Position numbers and translations under genes: made by a program
The notes under the pieces: model-generated
What the model was told of the DNA's origin: nothing
Seen by the model: only the letters and a program-made list of their open reading frames with translations
The model's database searches: none
In this document: positions 59,801 to 64,000 of the stretch, piece by piece
Numbering within the stretch: position 1 is the first letter of the stretch
Layout: each line of letters opens with the position of its first letter
Source of the DNA: Amycolatopsis solani
Lineage (GTDB): Bacteria > Actinomycetota > Actinomycetes > Mycobacteriales > Pseudonocardiaceae
NCBI RefSeq assembly: GCF_033441515.1
Contig: NZ_JAWQJT010000001.1
Coordinates: 3,410,001-3,474,000 of the forward strand
Length of the DNA: 64,000 nucleotides
Direction of reading: 5' to 3'

Positions 59801-60123
59801 CGCGCGGTGCGATCACCACCGCCGAGCTCGCGCGCGTGCGGGACGGCACGCGGGTGTGGGTCGGCGGCGCGGTCACCCACCGGCAGCGCCCGGCGACCGC
59901 GGGCGGGATCACCTTCCTCAACCTGGAAGACGAAACGGGCATGGCCAACGTCCTCGTGTCGCCGGGTCTGTGGCGACGGCAGCGGCTGGTCGCCCGCACC
60001 AGCGCCGCGCTGCTGGTCCGCGGGCGCGCCCAAGCGGCCGAAGGGGTCGTCACGCTCGTCGCCGACCGGCTCGAAAGCGTCGATCTCTCGATGCGCGCGG
60101 GGCCGTCCCGCGACTTTCGTTGA
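56806..60123 (+). CDS. dnaE2: Error-prone DNA polymerase III alpha subunit DnaE2
   Basis: Protein of about 1105 aa. TTG 56806 is preferred because GGGAG lies 6 nt upstream and the protein then opens FNNPNVPWSEVER, like other actinobacterial DnaE2; TTG 56791 is possible. A PHP domain (YAELHVHSNFSFLDGASHPE, TDHDGLYG), polymerase catalytic PDIDIDIES (about residues 455-463), a tandem helix-hairpin-helix, and a C-terminal OB fold (VWVGGAVTHRQRPATAGGI) are present. It performs translesion synthesis during SOS mutagenesis with ImuA' and ImuB. It has its own LexA box and is separated from imuB by a reverse-oriented gene. Confidence 0.95.
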   Translation: MAFNNPNVPWSEVERIASGRPAAPGDGSDAPAWSRKREGYSGAPADLRRRRRRDDGGDRIRAPYAELHVHSNFSFLDGASHPETLVEEAARLELDALVLTDHDGLYGAVRFNDAARELGVRVGFGAELSLDLPAPQAGEPDPKGSHLLVLARQQDGYHRLCRVISRAQLAGGAKGRPVYDLDELVDELAGHVVVLSGCRKGPVRRALAERGPAAAHAELERLVDRFGRRHVAVELIDHRLPLDDAANDLLDGMARELRLPTVVSNNVHYARPEDAVVADMVAAVRARRSAEDLEGWRPPSGQAFLRSGMEQRRRFERRYPGAVGRAAVLGVEVAFDLRLVAPDLPPFPVPSGHDEMSYLRELTRAGAADRYGPREANPQAYAQLDHELAVIEELGFPGYFLVVWDIVRFCKQADILCQGRGSAANSAVCYALGICHADPVKWNLLFERFLAPERDGPPDIDIDIESDRREEAIQYVYAKHGRFHAAQVANVITYRAPSAIRDAAKALGHSPGQQDAFSKLVDRWGGVAATKEQTGGAIPADVLDLAARIEDFPRHLGIHSGGMVLSKQPVSEVVPVEWATMADRSVLQWDKDDCAAVGLVKFDLLGLGMLSALHYTIDLVAEHHGSTVDLGKLDLADPAVYEMLCEADAIGVFQVESRAQLATLPRLRPREFYDLVVEVALIRPGPIQGGSVHPYIRRRRGDEEWQHAHPLLASSLDRTLGVPLFQEQVMQMAVDVASFTPAEADQLRRAMGAKRSSAKMKALMARFFAGCEANGIGRELAGRIFEQIHAFSGYGFPEAHSMSFALLVYASAWVKRYYPAAFCAGLLRAQPMGFYSPQSLVADARRHGVRVREPDIGASLVHATLEPDPDSTGGFALRLGLAGVRHLGDGPAAAIVAEREANGPYDGVGDLTRRVRLKKNAVEALATAGAFGGDRRQDLWAAGAAAATRPGHLPGLAPGLDAPALPGLTRLEVTAADLWATGVSPDSHPVEYLRELLDARGAITTAELARVRDGTRVWVGGAVTHRQRPATAGGITFLNLEDETGMANVLVSPGLWRRQRLVARTSAALLVRGRAQAAEGVVTLVADRLESVDLSMRAGPSRDFR

Positions 60124-60202
60124 CTTGCGGGCCGCGCGGTGGTTCTCTCTCCGAGAGCGCTCCCAGCCATCCGTTCGCGCCCGACGAGAGGATGGACTTC
60201 CC

Positions 60203-62197
60203 ATGACCGCACGACGTCTGCGCTGGGCAGCGTGGCCGGTGATCGCCGTGCTCGCCGCGGCGGTGCCCGCCGCCGAAGCCGCGGAACCACCCGGAGCGAC
60301 GGTCACCGTCGACGTCCGGGCCGGGCTGGCCACCGTGCCGGACACCGGGATCGGCGTCAACCACGCGGTGTGGGACAGCCAGCTGGGGACCGACGCTGTG
60401 GCCGATCTGCTCGGCGGCGCGGGGGTGCGCGTGCTGCGCTACCCCGGCGGGTCCTACGGCGACATCTACCACTGGAAGGACAACACCGCGCCGGGCGGGT
60501 ACGTCGCGCCCGGCACCGATTTCGACACCTTCATGGGCGGCGTCCGGCGGACCGGCGCCCAGCCGATCGTGATCGCCAACTACGGCACCGGATCGCCGCA
60601 GGAGGCGGCGGACTGGGTGCGGTACGCCAACGTCGAAAAGGGTTACGGCGTCAAGTACTGGGAAATCGGCAACGAGAACTACGGCAACGGCCACTACGGT
60701 GCCGCGTGGGAAGCCGACGACCACGCCGACAAGGGCCCGGTCACGTACGCCAACGAAGTCGTGGCCTACGCCGACGCCATGAAGGCGGCCGACCCCACGG
60801 TGAAGATCGGCGCGGTGCTGACCACCCCGGCGAACTGGCCGGACGCCATCGTCGGCGACGGCGACACCGCGACGTGGAACCAGACCGTGCTGTCGATCGC
60901 CGGCTCGCACGTCGACTTCGCGATCCTGCACTGGTACCCGGGCGGCTCGACGGCCGAGGAGGCGCTGACGAAGACGGAGCAGGTCGGCGACATGATCTAC
61001 CTGGCCCGCGAACAGATCGCGCGCTGGGCGGGCCGCCCGCTGGGCATCGCGATGACCGAGATGAACACGCCGGTGGGCATGAACACCCAGCCCGGCGCGC
61101 TGTTCGCGGCCGACGCCTACAGCGCGTTGCTGGCGAACGGCGTGTTCACCGTGGACTGGTGGAACACGCACAACGGCGCGACGAAACTGTCCACTGTGGC
61201 CGGTTACCCGGACTACGCCGACTTCGGCCTGCTCTCGAGTGCGACCTGTCTCGCGGACGGCTGCGAACCGGCGTTCAACACGCCGTTCGCGCCCTACTAC
61301 GGGTTGAAGGTGCTGAGCGGTTTCGCGCGCCCCGGCGACCAGTTCGTCCGGGCCGGCGCGGACGACCCGCTCGTCGGCGCGCACGCCGTCCGCCGCCCGA
61401 ACGGGGACCTGGCGGTGCTGCTGATCAACAAGGACCCGTCCGCGGCCCGCGCGGTGACGCTCGCCTACACGGGTTACACACCGGCCGCGGCGACGCAGGT
61501 GTCGACGTTCACCAACGGTGCGACGTCGATCACCAGTGGCGCTTCGGGTTCGGCGGGTGCGCAGACGCTGCCGCCGTACTCGCTGACCACCGTGGTCCTG
61601 CACCCGGCTTCCCCTTGGGCCGGTCCCGGAGCGCCAGGTCAGCCGACCGGCACGGCGACCGACCGCACGGCCACGCTCACCTGGCCCGCGGCGGTCCCCG
61701 GCGGGCACCCGATCGCGAAGTACGAGGTGTCCGCGAACGGCCAGCAGTGGGGCGAGACGGCCGGGACTTCCTTCACCGCAAGGAATCTCGTCCCGGGTAG
61801 CCGGTACCAGGTGAACGTGCTGGCGCGCGACACGGCGGGGAACGTGTCGTGGGCGTCCCCGCCGTTGACGTTGACGGCAGGTGCCCCTGCGTCGAGCAGC
61901 TGCACGGTTCGCGTGACGGACGTGACGGACTGGGCGAGCGGTTTCGTCGGCGGCATCCGCGTGACTGCCGCGGACGTGGTGGGAGACTGGACGCTGGCGT
62001 TCACCTGGCCCACCGCGCGGCAGCGGGTGACGAGCGGCTGGAACGGCACGTGGACGCAGACGGGCAGCGCGGTGACGGTGACGTCATCAGCCCCGCTGGC
62101 GTCGGGCACCGACGTGGGCTTCGTGGCGGACTACGGCGGGCCGAACATCCTGCCGGTGGCGTTCACGCTGAACGGAACCCTCTGTTCGGTGGCGTGA
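60203..62197 (+). CDS. Secreted glycoside hydrolase (clan A) with FN3 and CBM2
   Basis: Protein of 664 aa from ATG 60203, with GAGAGGA upstream. Signal peptide to about residue 27. A (beta/alpha)8 glycosidase domain (about 30-380) has the probable acid/base Glu158 in WEIGNENYG and nucleophile Glu286 in AMTEMN, in the style of GH51/GH39/GH30-type enzymes. A small beta domain (to about 470), an FN3 domain (about 475-560) and a C-terminal family-2 cellulose-binding module (about 563-664) bounded by two Cys follow. It should cut plant polysaccharide, perhaps arabinose- or xylose-containing; the exact family needs a profile search. Confidence 0.88.
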   Translation: MTARRLRWAAWPVIAVLAAAVPAAEAAEPPGATVTVDVRAGLATVPDTGIGVNHAVWDSQLGTDAVADLLGGAGVRVLRYPGGSYGDIYHWKDNTAPGGYVAPGTDFDTFMGGVRRTGAQPIVIANYGTGSPQEAADWVRYANVEKGYGVKYWEIGNENYGNGHYGAAWEADDHADKGPVTYANEVVAYADAMKAADPTVKIGAVLTTPANWPDAIVGDGDTATWNQTVLSIAGSHVDFAILHWYPGGSTAEEALTKTEQVGDMIYLAREQIARWAGRPLGIAMTEMNTPVGMNTQPGALFAADAYSALLANGVFTVDWWNTHNGATKLSTVAGYPDYADFGLLSSATCLADGCEPAFNTPFAPYYGLKVLSGFARPGDQFVRAGADDPLVGAHAVRRPNGDLAVLLINKDPSAARAVTLAYTGYTPAAATQVSTFTNGATSITSGASGSAGAQTLPPYSLTTVVLHPASPWAGPGAPGQPTGTATDRTATLTWPAAVPGGHPIAKYEVSANGQQWGETAGTSFTARNLVPGSRYQVNVLARDTAGNVSWASPPLTLTAGAPASSSCTVRVTDVTDWASGFVGGIRVTAADVVGDWTLAFTWPTARQRVTSGWNGTWTQTGSAVTVTSSAPLASGTDVGFVADYGGPNILPVAFTLNGTLCSVA

Positions 62198-62202
62198 GCC
62201 GC

Positions 62203-62240
62203 CTGCGGTCAGCCCGCGTTCCCAGGTGGGCTGACCGCAG
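62203..62240. terminator. Bidirectional hairpin terminator between convergent genes
   Basis: Perfect 13-bp stem (62203-62215 with 62228-62240, arm CTGCGGTCAGCCC) and a 12-nt loop, between the glycosidase and the debranching-type gene. Confidence 0.85.
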
Positions 62241-62256
62241 CACCCGCCGCGGACAG

Positions 62257-64000
62257 TTAGGCCAGCCGGCGGAATCCCGGCGGCAACCGCAGGTCGGTGA
62301 CCTCGCCGGACGCGTCCACCGCGACGTCCAGCGTGCCGCCCGCCAGCGGGAGTCCCGCCACCCGCAGCGCGCCGACCGGGCTCGGGCGGGGTGGGGACAG
62401 GGTCACCGTGCCGGCCGGGACGTCGACGTCCAGTCCGAGGAACGCGATCAGCAGGCTGACCGCGGCCGCCGCCGACCAGGCCTGGGGGCGGCACGACGCC
62501 GGGTACGACAGCGGCGCGGACGTCTCCGAGCGGCCGTAGCCCGCGAACAGCTCCGGCAGCCGGTAGCCGAACGACGGCGCCGCCGAAATCAGTTGCGCGC
62601 CCAGGGAAGCCGCGCGGGTGGACTGGCCGGAGCGCTGGAGCCCGCGGACGACGATCGCCGTGTCGTGGGGCCAGATCGAGCCGCAGTGGTAGCTCAACGG
62701 CGAGTAGCCGCCCGCCGCCGAACTCATCGTGCGCAGGCCCAACCCCGGCGCCAGCTTCGGGTCCAGCAGCAGCGCGCCGAGGGAAGCGCTTTCGCCGTCG
62801 GACAGCAGCCCGGTGCCGAGCAGGTGCCCGATGTTGCTGGTCAGGGCGTCCACCGGCCGCTTGTCGCCGTCCAGGGCCAACGCCGGGTAGCGACCGTCCG
62901 GAGTGGACACCCAGAACTGCTCCCGGAACCGGGCTTGCAACGTCGAAGCCCACTCGGAAAGACCGGGCGCGGGCTCCCCCAAAGCGGTCAGCAGCGAAGC
63001 CGCGCACACGACTGCTTCGTGCTGGTACGCCTGGACTTCGGCCAGCGCGATCGGCGGCTTCGCCTGTTCGCCGCCGAAGAAGCGGACGGCGTCGCCGGAG
63101 TCCTTCCAGCCCTGGTTGGCGAGGCCGTGGCCGCTTTCGTCGCGGTATTCGGCGAACCCGTCGCCGTCGGAGTCGGCGGCGCCGGTGATCCACTCCAGGG
63201 CGAAGCGCAGCGTCGGCAGCAGGTCGCGGACCTCGTCCTCGGGCAGGCCCCAGCGCCAGGCGTCGTGCAGCAGGCAGACCCACAACGCGGTCGCGTCGAC
63301 CGTCCCGTAGTACTCGGCGGGCAGCGAGGCGCCGTCGATCGTCTCGAAGGTGTCCCGGCGCCGCTCGTGCAGGATTTTGCCCGGCGCCTCGCCGGTCGCC
63401 GGGTCGTGCCGCGTGCCCTGGGCGCGTGCGAGCGTCCGGAGCGTCCCGCCCGCGAGCTCCACCGAAAGCGGCAACGCGAGCCGCGCGGTCCACAGGCTGT
63501 CGCGGCCGAACAGCGTGAGGAACCACGGCGCGCCCGCGCCGGCGAACGCGTCGGCGGGGTGGTCGCTTTCGGCGAGCAGGAGCCCGTCGAGGTCGTCGAG
63601 CGCGCGGTCCAGCAACGCGGTGAACCGCCGGTCGTCGGCGTGCACCCGCGGGCGCGGCAGCCGGACGCCGGCCGGCACGAACAGCGCCCGCTCGTCGGAA
63701 ACCCGCAGTGACCAGCGCAGCGTGGCGGCCCCTTCGACCGTCCAGCGCAGCCGGAGCCGCGGCCCGTCGACGACGACTTCGGCGCCTTCGGCCGTCACCT
63801 CGGAGACGGCCGAGGACGCCGCCCACCGCTGGCCGTCAGGCGTGACGGGGGAGCGCTCCCGGCCCGCCTTGATCTCGTCGATCGGCGCGAAGTCGGCGGC
63901 CAGCACCACTTCCACGACGCGGCGCGGGCTCGCGGCGGCCGTCGAGACCAGCGAAAGCTCCTCCGTCATCCCGGTCGCCGTGACCGTGCGGTCGCGTCGC
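62257..64000 (-). CDS. Glycogen-debranching-type glucosidase, 5' end outside the window
   Basis: At least 580 aa. The frame continues past the Met at 63969 to the window edge (DRTVTATG precedes it), and family N-termini extend further, so the gene is truncated by the window, not by mutation. An N-terminal beta-sandwich (bis-GDE type) is followed by an (alpha/alpha)6 barrel with LTLFGRDSLWTARLAL, GYSPLSYHCGSIWPHDTAI and NQGWKDSGDA, features of actinobacterial amylo-alpha-1,6-glucosidase-like proteins of clan GH-L. It probably acts on alpha-glucans or an oligosaccharide inside the cell. It is convergent with the secreted glycosidase. Confidence 0.9.
   Translation of the reverse strand, partial: RRDRTVTATGMTEELSLVSTAAASPRRVVEVVLAADFAPIDEIKAGRERSPVTPDGQRWAASSAVSEVTAEGAEVVVDGPRLRLRWTVEGAATLRWSLRVSDERALFVPAGVRLPRPRVHADDRRFTALLDRALDDLDGLLLAESDHPADAFAGAGAPWFLTLFGRDSLWTARLALPLSVELAGGTLRTLARAQGTRHDPATGEAPGKILHERRRDTFETIDGASLPAEYYGTVDATALWVCLLHDAWRWGLPEDEVRDLLPTLRFALEWITGAADSDGDGFAEYRDESGHGLANQGWKDSGDAVRFFGGEQAKPPIALAEVQAYQHEAVVCAASLLTALGEPAPGLSEWASTLQARFREQFWVSTPDGRYPALALDGDKRPVDALTSNIGHLLGTGLLSDGESASLGALLLDPKLAPGLGLRTMSSAAGGYSPLSYHCGSIWPHDTAIVVRGLQRSGQSTRAASLGAQLISAAPSFGYRLPELFAGYGRSETSAPLSYPASCRPQAWSAAAAVSLLIAFLGLDVDVPAGTVTLSPPRPSPVGALRVAGLPLAGGTLDVAVDASGEVTDLRLPPGFRRLA

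Noticed and set aside
62257..63969. Met at 63969 as the true start of the debranching-type enzyme.
   Set aside because: The frame stays open to the window edge with family-like residues before this Met, so the gene is simply cut by the window.

Overview
The window is very GC-rich DNA with GTG starts, overlapping stop/start junctions, class I modular polyketide synthase (PKS) genes, a conservon, and an ImuA'/ImuB/DnaE2 mutasome. Together these point to a filamentous actinomycete of the Pseudonocardiales, most likely Amycolatopsis or a close relative. That placement is inferred from gene content, not from a marker gene.

Positions 1-33738 are the 3' end of a type I PKS cluster. Four collinear PKS genes carry six complete modules. 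The first gene is cut by the window edge and its visible part opens in the tail of an ACP. Read from their motifs, the modules are: methylmalonyl/KR; methylmalonyl/DH-KR; malonyl with no reduction; malonyl/DH-KR; malonyl/DH-KR; methylmalonyl/DH-KR followed by a thioesterase. If every domain works, the chain ends in a 2-methyl-2,4,6-trienoyl unit, a C9 ketone, a C10-methyl C10-C11 alkene, and a C12-methyl C13-hydroxyl. The terminal thioesterase would probably cyclise it. Three cytochromes P450 and an editing (type II) thioesterase follow in a translationally coupled string, and a strong hairpin at 33744-33778 closes the block. Loading and earlier modules, sugars, resistance and regulators must lie upstream of the window.

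Positions 33739-41945 hold two tandem secreted beta-sandwich/PKD paralogues. After them comes a conservon: a sensor-kinase-like protein, a Roadblock protein, a DUF742 protein and a small GTPase. The conservon is capped by a seven-helix MHYT membrane sensor.

Positions 41946-52304 hold general functions: a hotdog thioesterase and an SDR, a ferritin, a five-gene operon (YtrA-type GntR regulator, ABC ATPase, permease, two secreted alpha/beta-hydrolases, one a fusion with a decayed half), a secreted TAP-like peptidase, and a type II NADH dehydrogenase.

Positions 52305-60123 are the SOS mutasome: imuA', imuB and dnaE2, with a LexA-type box before imuA' and another before dnaE2. A nucleoside-phosphorylase-like protein with C-terminal TPRs is inserted in reverse orientation between imuB and dnaE2. 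It shares its upstream region with the dnaE2 SOS box and is the best candidate here for an undescribed damage-response or defence module. The window ends with a secreted glycoside hydrolase (FN3 and CBM2) and a glycogen-debranching-type enzyme that runs off the right edge.

The most unusual DNA-level signal is a family of palindromic elements, 57-141 bp in the PKS genes. Three sit in frame at the same KS-AT linker position of different PKS modules. A fourth copy is intergenic at 36948-37034. Two other families of near-perfect intergenic hairpins are also present.
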